Shown here piece after piece: positions 16,460 through 24,494 of a stretch of DNA of 64,000 nucleotides. Source of the DNA: JAJPKK01 sp963747835 (GTDB lineage: Bacteria > Pseudomonadota > Alphaproteobacteria > Rhizobiales > Xanthobacteraceae). Each line of letters begins with the position of its first letter. Within the stretch, counting starts at the first letter, position 1. Position numbers and translations under genes: made by a program. The notes under the pieces were generated by a model, which was not told where the DNA came from, ran no database searches, and saw only the letters and a list, made by a program, of their open reading frames with translations. The stretch spans positions 558,001 to 622,000 of the forward strand of contig CAVVGO010000007.1 of the NCBI GenBank assembly GCA_963747835.1. Direction: 5' to 3'.

Positions 16460-19017
16460 CGGCCATCTCGGGGTTGCTTCTCCCCTCCCCCTTGTGGGGA
16501 GGGGTCGGGGGTGGGGGTCGGCGTATAAGGCACCCTCGCGCCTAACCCGCCCGACCCCCCACCCCGACCCTCCCCCACAAGGGGGGAGGGAGAAGAATTG
16601 ACGGCGCGCAGGGGCTTTCGCGGCGGCTCGTCGCCGGCCATGAGCGCGTGCAGCCGCATCGGCGTCATCGGCAGCGAAACGTCCTTCACCCCCAGCGCAT
16701 CGGCGACCGCGTTGGCGATGCAGGCGGGCGTGCTCATGCAGTTGCCTTCCGCCATACCCTTTGCGCCGAGCGGCGTGAACGGCGACGGGGTTACCTGATG
16801 CAGGATTTCGAGCTTGGGAATTTCGGTGACCGTCGGCACCAGATAATCGGCGAAACTGCCGGACAGGAAGGCGCCCTCCTCGTCATAGACGAATTCCTCG
16901 TAGAGCGCCGCCGCGACGCCCTGCACGAAGGCGCCGTGCACCTGGCCGTCGGCGATCAGCGGATTGAGCAGCGTGCCGGCGTCGTGCATCGACACGTAGC
17001 GGTCGATGCGGACCGCGAACGTCACCGGATCGATCTCGACGCCGCACATGTCGAATACGAAGCCGTAAGTGAGCGACGTGTTGATGCGGTCGTCACCGCT
17101 CGGCGGCTCGAGCTCCGGCGGCGACCATATGCCGGCCTCCGACAGGCCGGGCGCCATGCCGTCCGGCAGCATGACGGGCGACCAATGCGCGGTGCCGGCG
17201 ACGCGCCCGAACGGCAGCGAATTGTCCGGGTTGGACCGGCTGCGTATCTTGCCGTCGGCGAATTCGACGTCGTCGGCCAAAACATTGAGCTGCTTTGCCG
17301 CAATGGCGGCGAGCTTGTCGCGCATGCGTACCGCCGCCACGTGGGCCGCAACCGCGGTGCCGGGCGAGAATCGGCACGAATAGGTGCCGGCCGCGATCGA
17401 CCACGCGTCCTTGCCGGTGTCCATCTCCAGCGTGACCTCGACGTCGGCCGGGTCGAGCCCCAGCCGATCGGCGATGATCTGCGACAGCACCGTCTGATGC
17501 CCCTGCCCCTGGACCGTCACGTCCGCCGTCATCGACACGGCGCCGAGCGGATCGATGTTGAGGGTGACCATGGATACCGCGCCGTTCTTGGGACCGGCGC
17601 GCTCGCGGGCGTCGGCCGTGAGCAGCGTCGAGAGGTAGCCCATGTTGGACATGCCGGGCTCGACCACGGTCGCAAACCCGATGCCATAAAGTTTGCCGGC
17701 GGCGCGCGCCGCTTCGCGCCGGCGCTTGAGTTCGCCGAGCCGGTCGTCGCCGATCGTGGTTTCGACCGCGCGGGCGAAATCGCCGGAATCAAAGAGCGCC
17801 CCGGCGGCGGCACGGTAGGGGAACTTGGACGCCGGCACCAGGTTGCGGCGGATCACGTCGATGTGGTCGAGGCCGAGCTCGACCGCGATGCGCTGCACCA
17901 GCCGTTCGATGGCGAGATAGAGTTGCGGGCCGCCGAAGCCACGGATCAGGCTCGCCGGCATCTTGTTGGTGAGCACGATGCGGTTGACGACGTCGACATT
18001 GGGAATGTCGTAGGCGCCCGTGACGGCGCCGTGCATGCGGTAGAGCGGTCCCGGCATCGGGGCACGCAGGAACGCGCCGTAGTCCTCGAGCTGATCGAGC
18101 CGCAGCGCGAGGATGCGGCCCTCCCGGGTAACCGCGGCCTCGATCTTAGTGATGCGGTTGGGTCCCGAGCTCGCCGCCACCAGATGCTCCACCCGGTCCT
18201 CCACCCATTTGACCGGGCGGCCGGTGATCTTCGCCGCGATCGCGGTGAGCACCACGTAGGGGAACACCGAAAGCTTGATGCCGAAGCTGCCGCCGGAGTC
18301 CGGCGGGATGCGCAGCCGCATCTTGGTGCCGGGAACCCGCAGCGCCTTCGCCATCACCGGATGGGTGCTGAACGGGCCCTGGAAGTTCGCCAGCACGTCG
18401 TAGCTCTTGTCGTGCGGCCGGTATTCGGCGACGACGACGTAGCATTCCATCGGGGTGAACGAGAGCCGCGGAAACTCGACCGTGAGGGCGACCGTGCGGT
18501 CTGCCGCCGCGAACGCCGCCGCGGTGTCCCCATAAGCGAACTTGCGCACCGAGATTTCGTTGGTCTTGCAAGCTGGATGCAGCAGCGGCGCCGATTTGCC
18601 GCAGGCCACGAGCGGGTCGATCAAGGCCTCGACGGGCTCGTAGTCCACCTGCACCAGTTCGGCGGCGTCCTCGGCCACGTAGCGGCTTTCGGCCACCACC
18701 AGCGCCACCGCCTCGCCCACATAGCGCACCCGCTCGACCGCGAGCGACCATTGATGCACCGGCTGCTTCAGCGCGATCAGGAACGGATCGGTGAGCTTTT
18801 GGACCTCCTCGCCGGTGATCACCGCCGCAACGCCGGGCAGCGCTAACGCTGCTGCGACGTCAATCCGGAGAATCTTCGCGTGCGCGTGGGGGGAGCGGAC
18901 CACATGGGCATGCAGGGTGCCGTTCGGGGCCGGCATGTCGTCCGCATAGCGCCCACGCCCCGACAGGAGGGCCGGGTCTTCCTTGCGCATCAGCGGAATG
19001 CCGAGAGCCTGCGACAC
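16456..19017 (-). CDS. Molybdopterin-binding large subunit of a xanthine-dehydrogenase-family hydroxylase
   Basis: A protein of 853 residues and the first gene of the catabolic operon. The start is GTG 19017 behind a weak GGTGA; TTG 19020 is possible. It opens with the family's LMRKEDPALLSGRGRYADDM. The molybdenum-cofactor region has SGGSFGIK near 243 and SLIRGFGGPQLYLAIERLV near 360. The RGFGGPQ form is that of purine and heterocycle hydroxylases, not the AYRCSFR loop of CO dehydrogenase form I. The catalytic Glu segment is GAKGMAEGN near 760. The last 45 residues (SPSPLVGEGRGGG...) are encoded by an inserted palindromic repeat. The likely reaction is hydroxylation of an aromatic or heteroaromatic ring, possibly as a CoA thioester. 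Confidence 0.92.
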   Translation of the reverse strand: MSQALGIPLMRKEDPALLSGRGRYADDMPAPNGTLHAHVVRSPHAHAKILRIDVAAALALPGVAAVITGEEVQKLTDPFLIALKQPVHQWSLAVERVRYVGEAVALVVAESRYVAEDAAELVQVDYEPVEALIDPLVACGKSAPLLHPACKTNEISVRKFAYGDTAAAFAAADRTVALTVEFPRLSFTPMECYVVVAEYRPHDKSYDVLANFQGPFSTHPVMAKALRVPGTKMRLRIPPDSGGSFGIKLSVFPYVVLTAIAAKITGRPVKWVEDRVEHLVAASSGPNRITKIEAAVTREGRILALRLDQLEDYGAFLRAPMPGPLYRMHGAVTGAYDIPNVDVVNRIVLTNKMPASLIRGFGGPQLYLAIERLVQRIAVELGLDHIDVIRRNLVPASKFPYRAAAGALFDSGDFARAVETTIGDDRLGELKRRREAARAAGKLYGIGFATVVEPGMSNMGYLSTLLTADARERAGPKNGAVSMVTLNIDPLGAVSMTADVTVQGQGHQTVLSQIIADRLGLDPADVEVTLEMDTGKDAWSIAAGTYSCRFSPGTAVAAHVAAVRMRDKLAAIAAKQLNVLADDVEFADGKIRSRSNPDNSLPFGRVAGTAHWSPVMLPDGMAPGLSEAGIWSPPELEPPSGDDRINTSLTYGFVFDMCGVEIDPVTFAVRIDRYVSMHDAGTLLNPLIADGQVHGAFVQGVAAALYEEFVYDEEGAFLSGSFADYLVPTVTEIPKLEILHQVTPSPFTPLGAKGMAEGNCMSTPACIANAVADALGVKDVSLPMTPMRLHALMAGDEPPRKPLRAVNSSPSPLVGEGRGGGSGGLGARVPYTPTPTPDPSPQGGGEKQPRDGR
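16477..16595. repeat. 119-base inverted repeat inside the large-subunit gene
   Basis: The left arm (16477-16520, starting cttctcccctccccc) and the right arm (about 16552-16595, ending gggggagggagaag) are near-perfect complements around a loop of about 30 bases. The element lies wholly within the 3' end of the large-subunit reading frame, without breaking it, and replaces or extends the natural C-terminus. The sequence type is a common dispersed repeat in alphaproteobacterial genomes. Confidence 0.85.
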
Positions 19018-19337
19018 CAAATCACCAATAAACTTTGTTAACGACCCTTGTCGTCATGCGGGCTCGACCCGGCAATCCCGGATCGAGTGGCACTCCCGAT
19101 CGGGATAGCCGGACAGCCCGGCCATGACTGCAGGAATGTGTCAAGCCATGCGTGCGCGGACACATCGACCCGACCGGAGACCCAAGTCGAGCTAAGCCGG
19201 CGCCTGGGGCGAGTAAAGCCATCCGCGCCGCAGGCCTGCCATTCGCGCCGCGCCCGGGCGTTGAAGTGGCGCGCCGGCACGGGCATAACACCGGCCCGAC
19301 GCATTGCACGGGCAATGCACGTCCCAAGGAACAGGTA
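19018..19337. other. 320-base divergent promoter region with a dispersed repeat
   Basis: It separates the minus-strand hydroxylase operon from the plus-strand UbiD gene, so both promoters should lie here. Bases 19052-19126 are a diverged copy of the palindromic repeat seen at 13165 (gtcatgcgggctcgacccgg ... acagcccggccatgac). A short AT-rich stretch (ataaactttgttaacgac, 19026-19043) adjoins the operon start. No regulator gene is adjacent and no clear operator was found. Confidence 0.55.
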
Positions 19338-20864
19338 ATGAACATCGAACGCAAGCCGGTCGCTTATGGCGATCTCCGGGGCTGGATCAAGGCGCTCGAA
19401 GGCGCCGGCGAGATCCGCGAGATCGACGCCGAGGTGGATTGGAATATCGAGATCGGCACCGTCATGCGGCTGGCCCAGGGCACCGGCGACGGGCCGGCCC
19501 TCATGTTCAACAACATCAAGGATTACGGGGCGAATGCACGCTGCCGCCGCATCTTCGGGTGCGGGCTCGCGAGCTACCGGCGGGTCGCCATGATGATGGG
19601 TGTCGATCCCGACACCCATCCGCGCGACCTCGTCAAGCTCGGCCGCAACGTCCTTTCCAACGGCATCCCGCCCAAGATCGTCAGCACCGGTCCGGTGAAG
19701 GAGAACATCGTCACCGGCGACGACATCGATCTCTATGAATTGCCGTCGCCGTGGTGGAACCGGCTCGACGGCGGGCGCTATCTGCTGACCTACGGCGGCT
19801 GCGTCACCAAGGACCACGACACCGGCGTGATGAACGTCGGCATCTATCGCGGCATGGTGGCGAGCAAGACCGAGATCCCGATCCTGATGTGGCGCGCCCA
19901 GCATGTCGGCCAGCACGCGACGTCGTGGGAACGCGCCGGCCACAACGAGATGCCGATCGCGGTCGCGATCGGTTGGGAGCCCTCGCTCGGCTTCACCGGC
20001 GGCGCGCCGGTGCAGAAGGGGGTGTGCGAATACGACGTCATGGGGGCGATCCGCGGCGCCCCGGTGGAACTTGTTAAGTGCGAGACCGTCGACCTGCAGG
20101 TGCCGGCTTCCGCCGAAATCGTGATCGAGGGCTACCTCCAGCTCGATCCCGCGAAGTTCACCATGGAAGGGCCGTTCGCCGAATTCACCGGCTATCTCGC
20201 CGGCGACAAGTCGCCGAAACCGACCATCCGGGTGACCGCGATCACCCACCGCAACGATCCGATCCTGCGCGGCTGCATCGAGGGCTCGTTACCGGGCAGC
20301 TTCTCGGAAAACGCGATCTGCTCGTCGATCATGCGCGCCGCGACCGCGTGGAGCGTGCTGGAGCGTGCCGGCGTGCCCGGCATCACGGACGTGTGGTGCC
20401 CGCCGGTCCACGCCGGCATCAACCTGCTGATCCAGATGAAGCAAAGCTACCGCGGCCAGGCCAAGCAGGCCGCCAACGCGATCTGGGGCTCGTCCGCCGC
20501 CCATGTGCGCTACAAGCACATCACGGTGGTGGACGACGACATCGATATTCACGATTACGCCGCGGTGGATTGGGCGATCGCCTACCGGGTCAATGCCGGT
20601 GAGGACGACATCGTCATCATGCCGTCGACCTTCGGGGCCGGCCTCGATCCGTCGACGCGCCGGCGCGACCGCAACCCGGCGCTGTTCGGCACCGGCAAGT
20701 GGAACCGGGTGCTGATCGACGCCACCATGAACCTCGACTACGAGCCCGACCCCGATCTCGACGGCGCGCGCTTTCCCCCAAAGGTGTGGCCGACCGAGGG
20801 CGATGTTGCCGCCGTGGCGAAGCGGTGGGACGAGTTCAAGCTCAAGCCGCTGCCGGGGAAGTAG
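19338..20864 (+). CDS. UbiD-family prFMN decarboxylase (paralogue 2)
   Basis: A protein of 508 residues starting at ATG 19338 (MNIERKPVAYGDLRGWI); codons upstream run through the repeat-containing intergenic region. The prFMN site is NVGIYRG at residues 166-172. The catalytic region is ASAEIVIEG (258-265) followed by EGPFAEFTGY (277-286). It closely resembles paralogue 3 (22986-24479) along its whole length: both begin YGDLRGWI or FGDLRGWI and share GTGDGPAL/GNGDGPAL, TGPVKENI/TGPVKQNI and the KQ-x-YRGQAKQAA segment. It is followed after 52 bases by an alpha/beta hydrolase gene, probably co-transcribed. It requires prenylated FMN, and no ubiX is visible in the window. Confidence 0.93.
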   Translation: MNIERKPVAYGDLRGWIKALEGAGEIREIDAEVDWNIEIGTVMRLAQGTGDGPALMFNNIKDYGANARCRRIFGCGLASYRRVAMMMGVDPDTHPRDLVKLGRNVLSNGIPPKIVSTGPVKENIVTGDDIDLYELPSPWWNRLDGGRYLLTYGGCVTKDHDTGVMNVGIYRGMVASKTEIPILMWRAQHVGQHATSWERAGHNEMPIAVAIGWEPSLGFTGGAPVQKGVCEYDVMGAIRGAPVELVKCETVDLQVPASAEIVIEGYLQLDPAKFTMEGPFAEFTGYLAGDKSPKPTIRVTAITHRNDPILRGCIEGSLPGSFSENAICSSIMRAATAWSVLERAGVPGITDVWCPPVHAGINLLIQMKQSYRGQAKQAANAIWGSSAAHVRYKHITVVDDDIDIHDYAAVDWAIAYRVNAGEDDIVIMPSTFGAGLDPSTRRRDRNPALFGTGKWNRVLIDATMNLDYEPDPDLDGARFPPKVWPTEGDVAAVAKRWDEFKLKPLPGK

Positions 20865-20916
20865 CGGCACCCAGGCTGTAGCCCGTATGCCATGCACTCC
20901 GGCAAGGACGCCACCC

Positions 20917-21828
20917 ATGCTTTTGCAAGTCCCAGCAACTTCCATGACGTTCGATGTGCCGCTGGAGGACGGCGCCCGGATCCGGGTGCGCCGGCACGGC
21001 AATGCAGACGGCGTGCGACTGTTCATGAGCCACGGCAACGGCTACGCCATCAACGGCTATCTGCCGTATTGGCAGCACTTTCTGAGCCGGTTCGATCTCA
21101 TCATCTTCGACTTCCGCAATCACGGCGAGAATGTCCCGGCGACGCCCGCCAATCACACCTACGAGCAGTTGAGCCGCGACCTGGAGCGGGTCTACCAGGA
21201 CGTCACCGCGAAGCTCGGCAAGCGCGAGTCGGTGGGCATCTTTCATTCGATGTCGGGGCGCACCGCCATGAAGCATGCGCTCGAGATCGGCTTTCGCTGG
21301 GATGCGCTCATTCTGTTCGACCCTCCCAACGTGCCGCCGCCGGACCATCCGGTCTATCCCGGCATGCAGGCCTTCGAGGCACGTCTGACGGAGTTCGCCA
21401 GGAACCGCCGGTCCCAATTCGCCGGCATCGATGAACTCGCCGCCGACTTCGCTAAATCGCGCGTCGGCCAGGCCTGGGTGCCGGGCGTCCACGAATTGAT
21501 GGCGCGTTCGGTGCTGCGCCGGAACTCCAGCGGCGACGGCTTCGTGCTGGTGTGCGACCCGGCCAACGAAGCCGCCATCTATGCCCAGGCCATGTCGATG
21601 AACCTGTGGCCGCGGGCCAGCGATTTCCGCGGCCCGGTGAAGCTCATCGGCGCCGACCCGGACCTCAAAGGCGGCCCGCCGACCGGCCGCGCCAACCAGG
21701 CGCTCGGTACCGAGAACGGCTACGACTACGGCTTCGTGAAGGGCACCGGGCATATGCTGCAGGTCGAGAACCCCGACGCGTGCGCGCGCATGACCCAGGC
21801 ATACCTCAATGAATGCGGATTGGGGTGA
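20917..21828 (+). CDS. Alpha/beta-hydrolase-fold protein with unusual nucleophile elbow
   Basis: A protein of 303 residues from ATG 20917 (AAGGA about ten bases upstream); ATG 20944 is an alternative. The fold is recognisable: VRLFMSHGNGYAINGYLPYW (HG oxyanion region), FDLIIFDFRNHGEN, and a late GTGHMLQVENPD carrying the expected catalytic His. The nucleophile elbow reads GIFHSMSGRT instead of the usual G-H-S-M-G-G: the flanking small residues are F and S, while the Ser is kept. It follows a UbiD gene, so it may hydrolyse a ring-opened or CoA-linked intermediate of the same pathway. Activity unproven. Confidence 0.82.
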   Translation: MLLQVPATSMTFDVPLEDGARIRVRRHGNADGVRLFMSHGNGYAINGYLPYWQHFLSRFDLIIFDFRNHGENVPATPANHTYEQLSRDLERVYQDVTAKLGKRESVGIFHSMSGRTAMKHALEIGFRWDALILFDPPNVPPPDHPVYPGMQAFEARLTEFARNRRSQFAGIDELAADFAKSRVGQAWVPGVHELMARSVLRRNSSGDGFVLVCDPANEAAIYAQAMSMNLWPRASDFRGPVKLIGADPDLKGGPPTGRANQALGTENGYDYGFVKGTGHMLQVENPDACARMTQAYLNECGLG

Positions 21829-21849
21829 AGCATTTCACCGCCCCGATGC

Positions 21850-22656
21850 TCACCGAAACTTCGGCTTGCGCTTCTGCGTGAACGCCTCGATGCCTTCGCG
21901 GTAGTCTTCGCTTCCCCGCAGCTTCTCGTAGGCGTGGCCTTCGACCTCGAGGCCGACCGCCAAGCTTGTGTCGTACGTCGTGTTGAGGACGCGCTTGATA
22001 GTGGTGAGCGCAAGCGCGGACTGGGCGGCGAGGTGCTTTGCAATCTCGTCGATCATGCGATCGAGCGCCACGGCGTCCTCGGCGACGCGGGTGAGCAGGC
22101 CCCACGCATGCGCCTCCGGCGCCGGGATGCGTCGGCCGAGCATCATCATGTCGACGGCGCGTGTCAGTCCTGCAATGCGGGCGACCCGTTGGCTGCCGCC
22201 GCTGCCGGGGATCTGGCCGAGTGACACTTCCGGCAGGGCAAGCACCGTGTCGGTGATGGCGATCCGGATATCGCATGACATGGCGAGTTCGAAACCGACC
22301 CCCATGGCGTACTTCTCCATGGCGCAGATCACGGGCTTGGGGCAGCGCTCCGGCGCAGCGATATTCCAGGCCATGTGCGACATGCCGTCCCGCGCGATGC
22401 CGGGGAACGCTTTGACATCGCCGCCCGAGGTGTAGACGCCATTGGCGCCGCGGATGACCACGACGCGCACGTCGGGGTCCTGCCCGAACGCCTCGATGAT
22501 GGCGTTGATCTGGCTCCGTCCCCGGTAGGAGATCACGTTGAGCGGCGGCCGGTCGAGGATGAGCCAGCCGATCTTCCGGTCGATGTCGACTTCGTAGCGC
22601 AGGCCATCGAGCTCCCGCAGGACGGCGCCCCGCATTTCCGCATAGTCCTTCTGCAT
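21850..22656 (-). CDS. Enoyl-CoA hydratase/isomerase-family protein, similar in type to HmfE (2-oxoglutaroyl-CoA hydrolase)
   Basis: A protein of 268 residues. ATG 22656 has AGGA six bases upstream; the frame continues upstream only through the tandem repeats. Crotonase-fold landmarks: IGWLILDRPPLNVISY, RVVVIRGANGVYTSGGDVKAF (first oxyanion-hole strand), CAMEKYAMGVGFELAMSCDIRIA (second) and LPEVSLGQIPGSGGSQRVARI (active-site loop with Glu). The C-terminus is LRGSEDYREGIEAFTQKRKP. Beside UbiD, CoA-ligase and molybdenum-hydroxylase genes, the nearest known role is the thioester hydrolase of the furoate pathway. That assignment is inference from context and recalled sequence style. Confidence 0.85.
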   Translation of the reverse strand: MQKDYAEMRGAVLRELDGLRYEVDIDRKIGWLILDRPPLNVISYRGRSQINAIIEAFGQDPDVRVVVIRGANGVYTSGGDVKAFPGIARDGMSHMAWNIAAPERCPKPVICAMEKYAMGVGFELAMSCDIRIAITDTVLALPEVSLGQIPGSGGSQRVARIAGLTRAVDMMMLGRRIPAPEAHAWGLLTRVAEDAVALDRMIDEIAKHLAAQSALALTTIKRVLNTTYDTSLAVGLEVEGHAYEKLRGSEDYREGIEAFTQKRKPKFR

Positions 22657-22713
22657 CTGGTCCTGCTGTTCCGATCTGCCTTGACTGCCGCGCGATGGCG
22701 AATAGTTTGCTTG

Positions 22714-22874
22714 ACCCCGCGCATGATCTCGTCCGAAAAGTCTGCAACTTTTCAGGATCATGCGTAACCCCGCGCATGATCTTGTCCGAAAAAGTCTGCA
22801 ACTTTTCAGGATCATGCGTAACCCCGCGCATGATCTTGTCCGAAAAAGTCTGCAACTTTTCAGGAATATGCGCT
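22714..22874. repeat. Three tandem 53-54-base REP-like hairpins
   Basis: The units are 22714-22766, 22767-22820 and 22821-22874. Each begins accccgcgcatgatc and holds the inverted arms gcatgatc and gatcatgc, with an inner pair ccgaaaa / cttttcagg around tctgca. Units 2 and 3 are identical until their last ten bases; unit 1 lacks one a and has c for t. They fill half of the 329-base divergent region between the enoyl-CoA-hydratase gene (minus) and UbiD paralogue 3 (plus). A degenerate copy is at 53072-53110. The rest of the region (22657-22713, 22875-22985) shows nothing further except AGGAGA before the UbiD start. Confidence 0.9.
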
Positions 22875-22985
22875 ACCGCCGTATTTGCCGCCCTGGCGCC
22901 CGCCCCGCGCGCCGCCTTCCAGCCGGAAAATTTCGCCTCGCCTACAGGCCTGCGATCCGGCGATCCGCTGACAGGAGAAGCACAC

Positions 22986-24479
22986 ATGCAGTTTGGTGAT
23001 TTGCGCGGCTGGATCGCGGCCCTGAAACGGGAAGGCGAACTGCACGAGGTCGAAGCCGAAGTGGACTGGAATTGCGAGCTCGGCACCGTGACGCGGCGCG
23101 CCTTCGGCAATGGCGACGGACCGGCTCTGCTGTTCAGCAACATCAAGGACTATCAGCACAACGCGCGCTGTTCGCAGGTCTTTACCGGCGGCTTGTCGAA
23201 GTATTCGCGCGTCGCCATGATGTTCGGATTGCCGAAAAACGCCCCGATCACCGAACTGGTGAAGGCCGCCCGCAAGGCATTCTCGGGCCGTGTTCCGCCC
23301 GTCAAGGTGGCGACCGGTCCGGTGAAACAGAACATCATTACGGGCGACGACATCAACCTCTACGACTTCCCGGTGCCGCAGTGGCATCGCCGCGACGGCG
23401 GGCGCTACATCAACACCATGCAGGGCACGGTCACCCGCGATCCGATCTCCGGCCGCATGAATGTCGGCATCTATCGCGGCATGATCGGCCACAAGAACAC
23501 CATCCCGGTGCTGCTGTGGCGGCCGCAAAACTGGGGCCAGGACTTCGCCAAATACTCCGGCAAGGGCGAGGAGATGCCGGTCGCCTTCATCTACGGCTGG
23601 GAGCCGTGCCTGCCGTTTTGCGCGTCCTCGCCGGTGCCGCCGGACGTGTCGGAATATGACGTCATGGGGGCGCTGCGCGGCGCGCCGGTCGAACTGGTCG
23701 ATTGCGAGACGGTGCCGCTGCAAGTGCCGGCCTCGGCCGAGATCGTGATCGAGGGCTGGATATCGCCCGATCCGGCCACCTTCGAGATGGAAGGGCCGTT
23801 CGGCGAATACACCGGCTATTTCGGCGGCGACCAGTGCCTCAAGCACAAGGTGCGGGTGACGGCGATCACGCACCGCGACAAGCCGATCTTCCGCGGCACG
23901 CTGGAAGGCACCATGCCGAAGATGCTCAACGAGAACAGCATCATGAGTTCCGTGCAACGGGCCGCGCTGGCGTGGAACATCCTGGAGCGCTCTGGCGTGC
24001 CGGGTGTCACCGATGTGCACTGCCCGCCGGCGAATAACGGTACGACCCTGATGATCCAGCTCAAGCAGACCTATCGCGGCCAGGCCAAACAGGCCGCCGC
24101 CGCGATCTGGGGCTCCAACGCGGCGCATCTGCGCTACAAGCACATCTGGGTCGTCGACGACGACATCGATATCCACGACTACGGCGCGATCGATTGGGCG
24201 TTCGCGTACCGCGTCAACGCCGCGGAAGATGACATCGTGTTCTTCCCGGGCACCTTCGGCTCGGCGCTCGACCCGTCGACGCGGCTCAAGTTCCGCGACA
24301 CCAATCTCTACGGCACCGGGAAGTGGACCCGCGTGCTGATCGATGCCACTATCAATCTCGATTTCGAGCCGGAGGCGAACTACGACGGCGATCGCTATCC
24401 GCCCATGGTCAAGCCAGACGAAGGGGATTGGGAAATGGTCGACCGCCGCTGGCAGGAATACGGATTCAAGCGCGACTGA
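22986..24479 (+). CDS. UbiD-family prFMN decarboxylase (paralogue 3)
   Basis: A protein of 497 residues, ATG 22986 preceded by a strong AGGAGA. The prFMN/metal motif is NVGIYRG at residues 159-165. The acidic catalytic region is ASAEIVIEG (249-257) and EGPFGEYTGY (269-278), the form closest to the UbiD consensus of the three paralogues. It is followed after 15 bases by a benzoate-CoA-ligase-like gene on the same strand, so decarboxylation and CoA activation are probably sequential steps. Differences from paralogue 2 cluster in the middle segment (PQWHRRDGG versus SPWWNRLDGG; CLPFCASSPVPPD versus SLGFTGGAPVQKG), which suggests different substrates rather than redundancy. Confidence 0.94.
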   Translation: MQFGDLRGWIAALKREGELHEVEAEVDWNCELGTVTRRAFGNGDGPALLFSNIKDYQHNARCSQVFTGGLSKYSRVAMMFGLPKNAPITELVKAARKAFSGRVPPVKVATGPVKQNIITGDDINLYDFPVPQWHRRDGGRYINTMQGTVTRDPISGRMNVGIYRGMIGHKNTIPVLLWRPQNWGQDFAKYSGKGEEMPVAFIYGWEPCLPFCASSPVPPDVSEYDVMGALRGAPVELVDCETVPLQVPASAEIVIEGWISPDPATFEMEGPFGEYTGYFGGDQCLKHKVRVTAITHRDKPIFRGTLEGTMPKMLNENSIMSSVQRAALAWNILERSGVPGVTDVHCPPANNGTTLMIQLKQTYRGQAKQAAAAIWGSNAAHLRYKHIWVVDDDIDIHDYGAIDWAFAYRVNAAEDDIVFFPGTFGSALDPSTRLKFRDTNLYGTGKWTRVLIDATINLDFEPEANYDGDRYPPMVKPDEGDWEMVDRRWQEYGFKRD

Positions 24480-24494
24480 CAAGTCGCCAACCAA

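Noticed and set aside
16648..18846. Long open frame (over 700 codons) antisense to the hydroxylase large subunit, and similar antisense frames at 1404-2759 and 8884-10239
   Set aside because: Rich in His, Arg, Asp and Gly with no domains; such frames arise opposite high-GC coding sequence.
16456..19017. Carbon-monoxide dehydrogenase (form I CoxL)
   Set aside because: The active-site loop reads RGFGGPQ, the form of purine/heterocycle hydroxylases, not AYRCSFR, and no other cox genes are present.
22657..22815. N-terminal extension of the enoyl-CoA-hydratase protein with repeated KSCRLF segments
   Set aside because: It is the translation of the tandem hairpins; ATG 22656 has a ribosome site and starts the domain correctly.
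22714..22874. Possible short CRISPR array
   Set aside because: The three units are directly adjacent with no unique spacers and each is a hairpin; no cas genes are nearby.
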